The notes under the pieces: model-generated
The model's database searches: none
The model's input: the letters and a program-made list of their open reading frames with translations, nothing else
Told to the model about the DNA's origin: nothing
DNA from: Bacteroidota bacterium
GTDB lineage: Bacteria; Bacteroidota; Bacteroidia; Flavobacteriales; Flavobacteriaceae
Assembly: GCA_947460615.1 (NCBI GenBank)
Contig: CANHHG010000007.1
Span: 1-52,542, forward strand
Length of the DNA stretch: 52,542 nucleotides
Direction of reading: 5' to 3'
In this document: piece by piece, positions 19,670 to 28,188 of the stretch
Position numbering within the stretch: position 1 is the stretch's first letter
Layout: the number at the start of each line of letters is the position of its first letter
Position numbers and translations under genes: made by a program

Positions 19670-21478
19670 ATGAATAAATCAAGAATATATTTTCTACTTA
19701 TTTTAATTGTTTTATTACAAGGTTTAATTAATGCTCAAACCTCAAGTTTGGTTTCCATGGGATCCAATGGAAATTTAATATACACTCCAGATAGTAGGGG
19801 CAATGTAATTCCAGATTTTAGTGGAGTGGGTTTTATGAATGGAGAAGCACCAACACCTACAATTGGAGTGGTGTTAACTGTAAATCCTGTTGCTGGTGAT
19901 AATTTTACCAACGTTCAAAACGCGATTAACCAAGTGGCCGCAATGCCTGTTGATGCCGGTGGCTATCGTGGAACAATTTTATTTACTGCGGGAACCTATA
20001 ATATTAGTAACACCATTACTATTTCAGCAAGCGGAATTGTTCTGCGTGGAGTTGGATTTAATGGAACTGGCACTAATTTTATTGCTACTAAAACAGCTCA
20101 GCATACACTAATTAACTTTTTGGGAACTTCAGGAACTTCTTATATCTCTTCAAGTTCAACTAGAAAAGCTATTACAGATCCGTATGTAGCAATTGGTAAA
20201 AAACAAATTACCGTTGCTTCTGGTCACACATTTGCCAGAGGTGATAAAGTTTATGTTCATAGAATTCCAAATGATGCTTGGATAAATCTGCTAGGGATGA
20301 ATTTATTGTCTAATATTGATCCTTTAGCGGTAAATTGGACCGCAAGTGCCTATGATATGGATTCTGAAAGAAAAATTGACAATATAAATGGCAATGTGAT
20401 TACTTTGGATGCCCCAATAATGGATATCATTGATCCAGTTTATTCTACGGGCGAATTGGTGAAATTTACCGATAATAGAATAAATAACTGTGGCATCGAA
20501 AACATGAGAATTTCCTCTACCTATACCTCTTCAACAGACGAAAATCATGGTTGGGAAGCGGTAGCTTTTGATAATATATACAATGCATGGGCTAAAAATT
20601 TAGAAGTTTATTATTTCGGATATTCAGCAGTACATATCAATTCTGATGCTAGTTTCATTACCGTTGATGCCTGTAAAATGTACGATCCAAAATCAATTAT
20701 TGATGGTGGTCGTCGTTATTCATTTAATGTTGATGGGCAGCGTTGCTTGGTTCAAAATTGTATTACAAGAAATGGACGACATGATTATGTAAACGGTAGT
20801 AGAACATGTGGTCCCAATGTGTTTTATAATAGTACAGCAATCCTTCAACAAAGTGATATTGGACCTCACCATCGTTGGTCAACCGGGATTTTATTTGACA
20901 ATTTAACAGGTAATGGAAGTATGGATGTTCAAAATAGATTGGTTATGGGGAGCGGCCACGGATGGTCAGGTGGCCAAATCATGTTTTGGAATTGTACTGC
21001 CAATAGAATGGTAATCCAAGATCCACCCGGTGATTCTATTAATTGGGCAATTGGTTGTATATGTCCTGATGTAACCGGTTTAGGAGATGCTACCACGGAA
21101 CCATTAGGAATTATTCAATCATTAGGAACTCGTATTATAGCAATTCCTAGTTTGTATTTAGCACAATTAAATGACCGACTTGCTCGATTAGATAATAATC
21201 AATTTCAGAATAATAACGTTGGATTTTCAATGATTTTGAGCCCCAATCCTGTAAGTTCCCATGTGCTAATACATGCCAATCAACCATTTGATAAAAATTG
21301 TACTATTTCAATAGTAAATAGTAGCGGTCAAATTATTGTTAAACAAATCAATTCAATCAATTTTACTAATGATAATTTTGAACTTAGCTTTGAAGTAACT
21401 AACTTAAGTTCAGGGATTTATTTTGCCGAAATTATCAATAATTCAATTCCTAGAACTATTAAATTCATAAAGAAATAA
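19670..21478 (+). CDS. T9SS-secreted right-handed beta-helix protein, putative polysaccharide lyase of unassigned family
   Basis: A 602-residue protein. The ATG at 19670 is chosen because it begins a clear signal peptide (MNKSRIYFLLILIVLLQG) just after the preceding stop; an in-frame TTG further upstream would overlap that gene. A pectate-lyase-3-type beta-helix runs from about residue 75 to 510. Its core has distinctive segments: VNGSRTCGPNVF, IGPHHRWSTGILFDN and GSGHGWSGGQIMFWNC. A type A T9SS tail begins near LSPNPVSSH and ends TIKFIKK, so it is secreted or held on the cell surface. I do not recognise an assigned CAZy family. Its position among sulfatases and PL6 enzymes suggests a lyase acting first on the polymer. 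Confidence 0.78.
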   Translation: MNKSRIYFLLILIVLLQGLINAQTSSLVSMGSNGNLIYTPDSRGNVIPDFSGVGFMNGEAPTPTIGVVLTVNPVAGDNFTNVQNAINQVAAMPVDAGGYRGTILFTAGTYNISNTITISASGIVLRGVGFNGTGTNFIATKTAQHTLINFLGTSGTSYISSSSTRKAITDPYVAIGKKQITVASGHTFARGDKVYVHRIPNDAWINLLGMNLLSNIDPLAVNWTASAYDMDSERKIDNINGNVITLDAPIMDIIDPVYSTGELVKFTDNRINNCGIENMRISSTYTSSTDENHGWEAVAFDNIYNAWAKNLEVYYFGYSAVHINSDASFITVDACKMYDPKSIIDGGRRYSFNVDGQRCLVQNCITRNGRHDYVNGSRTCGPNVFYNSTAILQQSDIGPHHRWSTGILFDNLTGNGSMDVQNRLVMGSGHGWSGGQIMFWNCTANRMVIQDPPGDSINWAIGCICPDVTGLGDATTEPLGIIQSLGTRIIAIPSLYLAQLNDRLARLDNNQFQNNNVGFSMILSPNPVSSHVLIHANQPFDKNCTISIVNSSGQIIVKQINSINFTNDNFELSFEVTNLSSGIYFAEIINNSIPRTIKFIKK

Positions 21479-21492
21479 AATAATATTGCAAT

Positions 21493-23208
21493 ATGAAACT
21501 ACTATTAAATATTAAATATCAAACTATTATTGCTTTTATAGTATTCAACTTAGCAAGTTTATTTTCTACTAATGCAGCTACTATAAATGTAAATTCAATA
21601 AATGCTTTACAGACGGCTTGTAATAATTCAGCTTCAGGTGATATAATTGTTTTGGCAAATGGAACTTATACTAATGTAATTTTAGATATAAATAATAGCA
21701 ATATTTCTATTATCTCACAAACTCCTGGCGGTGTTTTTTTAAATTCATATGGAGATATTAATATTTATGGGAATAATATCACATTTAGTGGTTTCCAATT
21801 TACTCAAGGTGATATAGGTTCAGCTTATTTAATTGAGGTTTATGGTAATCGGAATAAATTAACACATTTGAATTTTAGTAATTATTACGCTAAAAAATAC
21901 ATTGAAATTAAAGCTGGAACACAATATAACGAAATTACGTATTGCAATATGGAGAAAAAACCAGCTGATGCAGTTATTGGATGTACCATTCAAATTTCAA
22001 CTTCTTCAAACGTTCCTGGATATCATAAAATAAGTTATTGCTCGTTTCAAAATTATTATGGATTGGGTGGTGATAACGGAAATGAACCAGTGAGAATAGG
22101 TTTAGGTGCCGAATATTTAAATAAATCTAGAACTATTGTTGAATATTGTTATTTCAATAATACTGGACTTGGAGATAGTGAAACCGTTTCTATTAAATGC
22201 CAAGAAAATATAGTTCGTTATTGCACTTTCACTAATCAGCAAAATGCAATGTTATGTTTTAGAAATGGTGATAATAATGTTGCCTATAGCAATTTCTTTA
22301 TTAATGCAGGTGGAATAAGGGTTAAAGAAGCAAATAACATTTATTGTTATAATAATTATTTTGAAAATTCAGGTGTTGGAAGTTCAGCCGATGCCATTAC
22401 CTATGTTTATGTTGCTCCATTAGTTCCTCCAACTACGGCTTCTCCAAGAACATTGAATCTTAGTAATATTAACTTTATTCACAATACTTTTTATAATTGT
22501 GGCGATATGGACCTAGGTGGTAATGGACCAACAAGCAATACTTGGGCAAATAATATTTTTAGAAAAGCATCTGGAAACTTATTTTCAAATTCAAATAACG
22601 GAATTACTTGGGCGGGTAATATTTATCAAGGTAATGTTGGAATTTCTATTCCTTCAGGAATGACCAATACGAATCCTTTTTTAGCACTCAACACAAACGG
22701 ATACTTCGGTTTAACAGCTAATAGCCCAGTAAATAATGCAAATGCAAGTTACCCTGCGATTTTGGATATTACGAATCTTAATGATGATCCAGGTTTGTTA
22801 TTTGATATTGCAGGTAGACCAAGACCTACTTCAGTTTCCTTAAAAGATGTTGGATGTGAAGAATACACTACTGGAACAGTTATAAATCGTCCACTGAATT
22901 TAGCAGATGTTGGACCTTCCTATTTGTCAACATTAGCAACTGAAAATTTCGAAATTGATTATCATGTTACCCTACATCCAAATCCAACAAAAAACAATTT
23001 TAACATTCAATTTCCAACTAATTATACTGAGGACAGCGAGATTACTATTGTGAATACAAACAGTCAGATTGTAAAGAAGCAAAATGTAACTCAAAATGAA
23101 TTAACTAACAGCAATACTATTGAAATTAATGGTTTAAATTCAGGTATTTATTTTGTAAAAATTCAATCTGTCAAATTTTCAAAAACATATAAATTAATCG
23201 TTCAGTAA
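21493..23208 (+). CDS. PL6-type polysaccharide lyase with T9SS tail
   Basis: A 571-residue beta-helix protein with a signal peptide (about 1-28). PL6/chondroitinase B hallmarks are NGNEPVRIGL, the candidate Bronsted base K235 in VSIKC, and the candidate acid R257 in CFRNGDNN, followed by AGGIRV. The K-to-R distance is 22, one more than the 21 seen in AlyGC (K220/R241) and chondroitinase B (K250/R271). This suggests a small local insertion. A type A T9SS tail follows (HPNPTKNNF to the end), indicating surface or extracellular action. PL6 enzymes cut alginate or dermatan sulfate; here a sulfated glucuronate/iduronate polymer is possible. Confidence 0.85.
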   Translation: MKLLLNIKYQTIIAFIVFNLASLFSTNAATINVNSINALQTACNNSASGDIIVLANGTYTNVILDINNSNISIISQTPGGVFLNSYGDINIYGNNITFSGFQFTQGDIGSAYLIEVYGNRNKLTHLNFSNYYAKKYIEIKAGTQYNEITYCNMEKKPADAVIGCTIQISTSSNVPGYHKISYCSFQNYYGLGGDNGNEPVRIGLGAEYLNKSRTIVEYCYFNNTGLGDSETVSIKCQENIVRYCTFTNQQNAMLCFRNGDNNVAYSNFFINAGGIRVKEANNIYCYNNYFENSGVGSSADAITYVYVAPLVPPTTASPRTLNLSNINFIHNTFYNCGDMDLGGNGPTSNTWANNIFRKASGNLFSNSNNGITWAGNIYQGNVGISIPSGMTNTNPFLALNTNGYFGLTANSPVNNANASYPAILDITNLNDDPGLLFDIAGRPRPTSVSLKDVGCEEYTTGTVINRPLNLADVGPSYLSTLATENFEIDYHVTLHPNPTKNNFNIQFPTNYTEDSEITIVNTNSQIVKKQNVTQNELTNSNTIEINGLNSGIYFVKIQSVKFSKTYKLIVQ

Positions 23209-23279
23209 TTACTCAAAAACAAATTGATTTTAGAAATATACCTTGTGCTAAAATTGATATTTTATTTTAAATTAGTATT

Positions 23280-24908
23280 ATGAAAAATAACTTCAAGATT
23301 TTTAAAGTAGCAATAATAGTTTTTGCAGCACTTTTCCTTTCAAATGTTTCTGCACAGCAAAAAACAAAACCTAATATTTTATTCATAGGTATTGATGATT
23401 TAAAACCGATCTTGGGTTGTTATGGAAATACTCAAATAAAAACACCAAACATTGATCGTTTGGCAAAAATGGGTACTGTTTTTATGAGTAATTATTGTCA
23501 ACAAGCGGTTTGTGGTCCTACAAGAGCGAGTTTAATGACCGGTAAAAGACCCGATTATACTAAAGTTTGGGACTTAAAAACAAAAATGCGTGACATCAAC
23601 CCAGATATAGTAAGTTTACCACAATATTTAATTTCCCAAGGTTATTCGACTCAAGGAATTGGAAAAATATACGACTCACGTTGTGTGGACAAAAAAATGG
23701 ATGCCCCTTCTTGGAGCATTCCTTATTACAATTATTTTAAAACGGAAGAACGTTATTATGCAAAAGAAACAGGAATGCCAGTTTTGGGTGCTTATCAATT
23801 GCCTTTAACAAAAGAGTTAGCAATAAAATATACTAATGAAGGGAAAGAAAAAGGATTGACAGATAAAGAATTGGATGACTATGTATCTAAATATGTAAAA
23901 CCTTCATCAGAATGTGCGGAAGTTCCAGATAATGCCTATAATGATGGTGCAAATGCATCAAGAGCTTTAGAAATTCTAGAAAAATTAAAGTCAGATCCTA
24001 AACCATTTTTCTTTGCTGTTGGGTTTTCAAAACCGCATTTGCCTTTTGTATCTCCAAAAAAATATTGGGATTTGTACAAAAGAGAAGATATGATTATAGC
24101 TCCTTTTCAAGATAAAGCTAAAAATAGTGTAGACGTTGCTTTTCATAATTCGGGAGAAATGCGCGGATATTCTGATATCCCACCATTAGTTTCATTTACA
24201 GATCAAAAAGATTTCGGATTAACATTACCACTTGACAAGCAACAAGAATTAATTCATGGGTATTTCGCAGCGGTATCCTACACTGATGCTCAAGTTGGAA
24301 AGTTATTGGATAAATTAGATGAATTAGGTTTGACTAAAAATACCATAATTGTACTTTGGGGAGATCATGGTTGGCATCTAGGAGATCATAACCTTTGGTG
24401 TAAACATTCAAATTTTGAACAAGCAACTCGAACCCCAATGATCATTTCAGTTCCTGGGAATGCACCCTCAATAACAAGCTCACCATCTGAATTTGTTGAT
24501 ATATTCCCAACATTATGTGATGCAGCAGGGGTAAAAATCCCTGAGACATTAGATGGAAAAAGTTTATTACCTATAATTAACAAATCGGCAAAATCAGTAA
24601 AAGATTTTTCTATTAGTCAGTACCCTCGAAGTGGAAATGGATCTGAAACAGAGCGTCAAGGTTATGCTTCATCAAAAGTTATGGGCTATTCCCTGAGAGA
24701 TACTAGATACCGTTACACGATTTGGTTAACCAACGATTTTAGAAGTAACAAGCCTTATAGCGCTGATTTAGTTGTTGGTACTGAATTGTACGATTATCAA
24801 AAAGATCCTAATGAAACAGTAAACGTTATTGATGCAAAAGAGTATAAATCGGTTGCAAAAGATTTAAAATCAAAAATGCTAAAATTCTTAGCAACTCAAG
24901 TAAAATAA
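23280..24908 (+). CDS. S1-family sulfatase, iduronate-2-sulfatase-like (S1_7 type), copy 3
   Basis: A 542-residue exported sulfatase (signal peptide about 1-25, ending VSAQ). The formylglycine cysteine is C78 in CGPTR, with LLG-type metal site residues in FIGIDDLKPILG, KPHLPFVSPKKYWDLY, and WGDHGWHLGDHNLW. It is the same type as the two tandem copies 3.6 and 5.2 kb upstream but is separated from them by two beta-helix genes. Its insert region (about residues 150-225) is again different. It lies 71 bases after the first PL6 gene and 4 bases before the second, so it probably works on PL6 products or on the polymer between them. Confidence 0.92.
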   Translation: MKNNFKIFKVAIIVFAALFLSNVSAQQKTKPNILFIGIDDLKPILGCYGNTQIKTPNIDRLAKMGTVFMSNYCQQAVCGPTRASLMTGKRPDYTKVWDLKTKMRDINPDIVSLPQYLISQGYSTQGIGKIYDSRCVDKKMDAPSWSIPYYNYFKTEERYYAKETGMPVLGAYQLPLTKELAIKYTNEGKEKGLTDKELDDYVSKYVKPSSECAEVPDNAYNDGANASRALEILEKLKSDPKPFFFAVGFSKPHLPFVSPKKYWDLYKREDMIIAPFQDKAKNSVDVAFHNSGEMRGYSDIPPLVSFTDQKDFGLTLPLDKQQELIHGYFAAVSYTDAQVGKLLDKLDELGLTKNTIIVLWGDHGWHLGDHNLWCKHSNFEQATRTPMIISVPGNAPSITSSPSEFVDIFPTLCDAAGVKIPETLDGKSLLPIINKSAKSVKDFSISQYPRSGNGSETERQGYASSKVMGYSLRDTRYRYTIWLTNDFRSNKPYSADLVVGTELYDYQKDPNETVNVIDAKEYKSVAKDLKSKMLKFLATQVK

Positions 24909-24912
24909 TTTA

Positions 24913-26391
24913 ATGAAAAATTCGATTTTTTTCTTACTTCTCTCTATAGTTTTTACTTTTCAAGTGAAAGCAACTGAATATTTAATTGAATCAAAAAACG
25001 ACTTTGAACTTGCATTAAAAAAAGTCAATCCCGGTGATGTTATTATTTGGAAGGAGGGTAATTATTCAGATGTTAAAATTGATTTTACTCCCCAAATTAA
25101 TGGTACTTCTGAACAACCAATTTTTTTAAAAGCCCAATCGGCAGGTAAAGTTATTTTCTCTGGAAACTCCCAATTATTTATAGGTGGTAATTATCTTGTG
25201 GTAGAAGGTCTGCTTTTTAAAGGAAATTGCACATTAGAAACAAATCAAAATGTAATTGATTTTAAATCCAGAGTTAAAAAAACAAATGGTGAAGCAAATC
25301 ATTGCCGATTAACAAATTGCGCCATTATTGATTATTCATTAACTGAGGAAAGTGATAAAAAAAATTATTTTGTCAACTTAGTTGGGACCCATAATGAAAT
25401 CAATAATTGTACTTTTGAAGGTAAATTAAATGCAGGGCCAACATTGGTTATAGAATACAAACAAGAAAAAGGGTATGTCCCTGGCAGCGATGTTGCTCCG
25501 TCCACTTTTCACCATATTCATCATAATTATTTTGGATACCGAACCTTTTCTTCAAACGGTGGAGAGCAAATACGGGTAGGAACGAGTACTACTTCTTTTT
25601 CTCATGGGTTTAATTTGGTTGAATACAATTATTTTGAAGACGAGAGAATTGAAGCTGAAATTATAAGCAATAAAAGTTGGAATAACATCTATAGGTTCAA
25701 TACGTTTATTGGAAATGATGGCGCGTTGGTAATTAGACATGGACAAAAATGTTTTGTATACGGAAATTATTTCAATGGAAAATCAGGGAGAAACAGAAGT
25801 GGTGGAATCAGAATTATAAACCCTAATAATACTGTTTTTAATAATTATTTGGAGAATATTGAAGGAGGAAAAGGGAATTCAAAATTTCCAATTTCAATTA
25901 TGGATGGATTGGTAGATTCCCCATTAAATGGTTATTACCCCTCTGATAACGCTGTTGTAGCTTATAATACTGTTGTAAATTCATATGGTCCAACAATTAA
26001 ATTGGGCATTTCCAATAAAGATGTGAAAACGCCTATTGTAGCACCAAAAAATGTAATTGTAGTTGGAAATACAATCATAAATTCTATTGGCATTAATGAT
26101 TCCCCCTTTGAATTATCCGATTTGAATGCTACATTTACCATTAAAGAAAATTTTTTTACTAATGGTAAAACGAATGAACCAGGATTTTCATTAATAGATT
26201 TAAAGCAGATTCCATTTAATAATAATTTTTATGAAGTGAAGTCCAATTGCGATCCTTCAGTTTTGACTGAAATTAACCAAAGGCTTTTAATTCATAATAT
26301 TAAATTAAATAATTCAGAAATTACTATATTCAATCTAAATTGGATTTTGAAAAAGAAAAATGTTGGGGTAAGTTGGATAAAAAATATTTAA
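24913..26391 (+). CDS. PL6-family polysaccharide lyase (chondroitinase B/alginate lyase type)
   Basis: A 492-residue exported beta-helix enzyme (signal peptide about 1-20). Family motifs are NGGEQIRVGTST, the catalytic base K254 in ISNKSWNN, and the catalytic acid R275 in VIRHGQKCFVYGNYF, followed by SGGIRI. The K-R spacing of 21 equals that of characterised PL6 enzymes (AlyGC K220/R241; chondroitinase B K250/R271), so the active site looks intact. Unlike its paralog at 21493 it has no T9SS tail, which suggests a periplasmic role on shorter oligosaccharides. It overlaps nothing and is followed 5 bases later by the FGE gene. Confidence 0.92.
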   Translation: MKNSIFFLLLSIVFTFQVKATEYLIESKNDFELALKKVNPGDVIIWKEGNYSDVKIDFTPQINGTSEQPIFLKAQSAGKVIFSGNSQLFIGGNYLVVEGLLFKGNCTLETNQNVIDFKSRVKKTNGEANHCRLTNCAIIDYSLTEESDKKNYFVNLVGTHNEINNCTFEGKLNAGPTLVIEYKQEKGYVPGSDVAPSTFHHIHHNYFGYRTFSSNGGEQIRVGTSTTSFSHGFNLVEYNYFEDERIEAEIISNKSWNNIYRFNTFIGNDGALVIRHGQKCFVYGNYFNGKSGRNRSGGIRIINPNNTVFNNYLENIEGGKGNSKFPISIMDGLVDSPLNGYYPSDNAVVAYNTVVNSYGPTIKLGISNKDVKTPIVAPKNVIVVGNTIINSIGINDSPFELSDLNATFTIKENFFTNGKTNEPGFSLIDLKQIPFNNNFYEVKSNCDPSVLTEINQRLLIHNIKLNNSEITIFNLNWILKKKNVGVSWIKNI

Positions 26392-26396
26392 ATAAA

Positions 26397-27506
26397 ATGT
26401 ATAAAATAGTACTTTTTTTTATGGTTTTTGGGTTTGAGATTCAAGCAAAAAATACAGTTGATTTATTTCAAATTAAAGATACTGTTAAATCTTGTTGTAC
26501 TGCAAAAATTCCGAGTCGTTATGGATTAAAAAAAGTTCAATCAAAAAGCACATCGAAATTAACTTTAAAAAATCATGAAGGCATGGTTTGGATTCCTGGC
26601 GGTACCTTCAGTATGGGCGGTGATAATGACCAAGCGCGTCAAGATGAATTTCCAAAACACCAAGTAAAATTGAATGGTTTTTTCATGGATATTACTGAAG
26701 TTACCAATGCTCAATTTGCCAAATTTGTTGCTGCTACAGGTTATGTCACCACAGCAGAAAAAGATATTAATTGGGAGGAATTAAAAAAACAATTGCCTTC
26801 AGATACTCCAAAGCCTGATGCGGAAACTTTAAAAGCAGCCTCTTTGGTTTTTGTGCCAACGAGTGGTGAAGTGAGTTTGCAAGATTATAGCCAATGGTGG
26901 AATTGGTCTCATGGTGCCAATTGGAGACATCCGCAAGGAAAAGATAGTGATATTAAAGGTAAAGATAATTTCCCCGTAGTTCATATAAGTTGGGACGATG
27001 CAAATGCGTATTGTAAATGGGCAGGTAAACGTTTGCCAACAGAGGCGGAATGGGAATTTGCGGCTAGGGGAGGATTAATCAAAAATGTTTATACTTGGGG
27101 AAATGAAAAAGTAGATGAAATTAAATTTTATTGTAATTATTTCCAGGGTAATTTCCCTTACAAAAATGAAGTTAGTGACGGATATATTGGTTCATCCCCT
27201 GTAAAATCATTTTCAGCAAATGGTTATGGATTGTATGATATGGCGGGAAATGTTTGGGAATGGTGTGCAGATAAATACAATTATAAAGCCTATGAAGCAT
27301 TTAATAATATTAAATTAGCAATAAATCCAAAAGGTCCTATAAAAAGTTATGATCCAGATGAGCCTTTGGTGGAAAAGAGAGTGATGAGGGGCGGATCTTT
27401 TTTATGTAATGAGTCGTATTGTAGTGGTTATCGAGTATCCGCCAGAATGAAAAGTTCTGCCGATTCTTCAATGGAACACCTAGGTTTTCGATGTGTTTCT
27501 AATTAA
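26397..27506 (+). CDS. Exported formylglycine-generating enzyme (sulfatase-modifying factor)
   Basis: A 369-residue FGE-sulfatase-domain protein. The ATG at 26397 is preferred over an upstream in-frame start inside the PL6 gene because it begins a signal-like hydrophobic segment (MYKIVLFFMVFGF). The FGE domain starts at MVWIPGGTFSMGG and includes DITEVTNAQF, RLPTEAEWEFAARGG, NVWEWCAD and the C-terminal GFRCV. Both copper-site cysteines are present as C337 and C342 in GGSFLCNESYC, matching human C336/C341. It is therefore likely a true oxygen-dependent maturase converting the sulfatase cysteine to formylglycine, not a GldJ/K-like relative. The signal implies periplasmic maturation of the five sulfatases encoded around it. 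Confidence 0.9.
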   Translation: MYKIVLFFMVFGFEIQAKNTVDLFQIKDTVKSCCTAKIPSRYGLKKVQSKSTSKLTLKNHEGMVWIPGGTFSMGGDNDQARQDEFPKHQVKLNGFFMDITEVTNAQFAKFVAATGYVTTAEKDINWEELKKQLPSDTPKPDAETLKAASLVFVPTSGEVSLQDYSQWWNWSHGANWRHPQGKDSDIKGKDNFPVVHISWDDANAYCKWAGKRLPTEAEWEFAARGGLIKNVYTWGNEKVDEIKFYCNYFQGNFPYKNEVSDGYIGSSPVKSFSANGYGLYDMAGNVWEWCADKYNYKAYEAFNNIKLAINPKGPIKSYDPDEPLVEKRVMRGGSFLCNESYCSGYRVSARMKSSADSSMEHLGFRCVSN

Positions 27507-27515
27507 TTGTTTAAT

Positions 27516-28184
27516 ATGAAAATAAAAGTTTTTTATATTTTTTTGTTTGCGTTAACGGTAAATTTAGCTGTCGCAAATAGTCATTCGATTTTTAATTTAA
27601 AGATTGGTAAATACCCCATTGAAATTAAAGATTCGATTGCGATTGATAACCTTTATTTTAAAGTTGTTCGTGATGGAGCACTATTTTCGTCATCAAATAC
27701 TCCAAATATTGGTACTAGAATAATCGCTGCTTTGGACATTATAAAATTTAAAAGTAGTCGAGGTATAATTAACATTAAGCGAGGAGAAATTGCAGTTTTT
27801 AATGAAAATGAATTCTATGAAGTACCAAAAGGTTCTTATTTTGAAATTGCATTAAAAAAAAATCATCCAGAATTAGAAAAACTAAGTGAATGGCTGGAAC
27901 CTACAAAAAATAAAATGGTATACGAGGACAATGAATTTAGAGTTTTTGAAGAACGTTTAAATCCAGGCGATACTAGAGAGTTACATAGTCATGCGCAACG
28001 AGTTGTAGTTCGATTAAACGATGTACAACTTACAGATCCTAGAGTGCATCCAAATGGTAAATCAGGCGCCGGAATGCAGGTCGCGAACACCGTAAAATAT
28101 GCTGAACCAATGGTTCATGTTACTAAAAACCTGAGTAAAATAACATTGTTTAATATAGTTTTTGAATATAAAATCAAGTGGTAA
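27516..28184 (+). CDS. Exported cupin-like protein of unknown function
   Basis: A 222-residue protein with a signal peptide (MKIKVFYIFLFALTVNLAVA). The ATG at 27516 is chosen over a TTG at 27507 that directly follows the FGE stop. The C-terminal half contains a cupin-type motif, ERLNPGDTRELHSHAQRVVV, with two histidines that could bind a metal, and the N-terminal half looks like a degenerate second barrel. It lies 9 bases after the FGE and 4 before a DUF1961 gene, so it is co-expressed with sulfatase maturation and oligosaccharide processing. No catalytic function can be assigned; sugar binding or isomerisation are possibilities. Confidence 0.7.
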   Translation: MKIKVFYIFLFALTVNLAVANSHSIFNLKIGKYPIEIKDSIAIDNLYFKVVRDGALFSSSNTPNIGTRIIAALDIIKFKSSRGIINIKRGEIAVFNENEFYEVPKGSYFEIALKKNHPELEKLSEWLEPTKNKMVYEDNEFRVFEERLNPGDTRELHSHAQRVVVRLNDVQLTDPRVHPNGKSGAGMQVANTVKYAEPMVHVTKNLSKITLFNIVFEYKIKW

Positions 28185-28188
28185 AGTA

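Noticed and set aside
21493-26391. Alginate utilization locus based on the PL6 genes
   Set aside because: No PL7 or PL17 enzyme and no DEH reductase are seen. GH88, KduI/KduD, UxaC/UxuA and five sulfatases do not belong to alginate breakdown, which involves an unsulfated polymer.
26340-26396. Longer N terminus for the formylglycine-generating enzyme
   Set aside because: It would lie inside the preceding PL6 gene and hide the signal-like segment that begins at the ATG at 26397.
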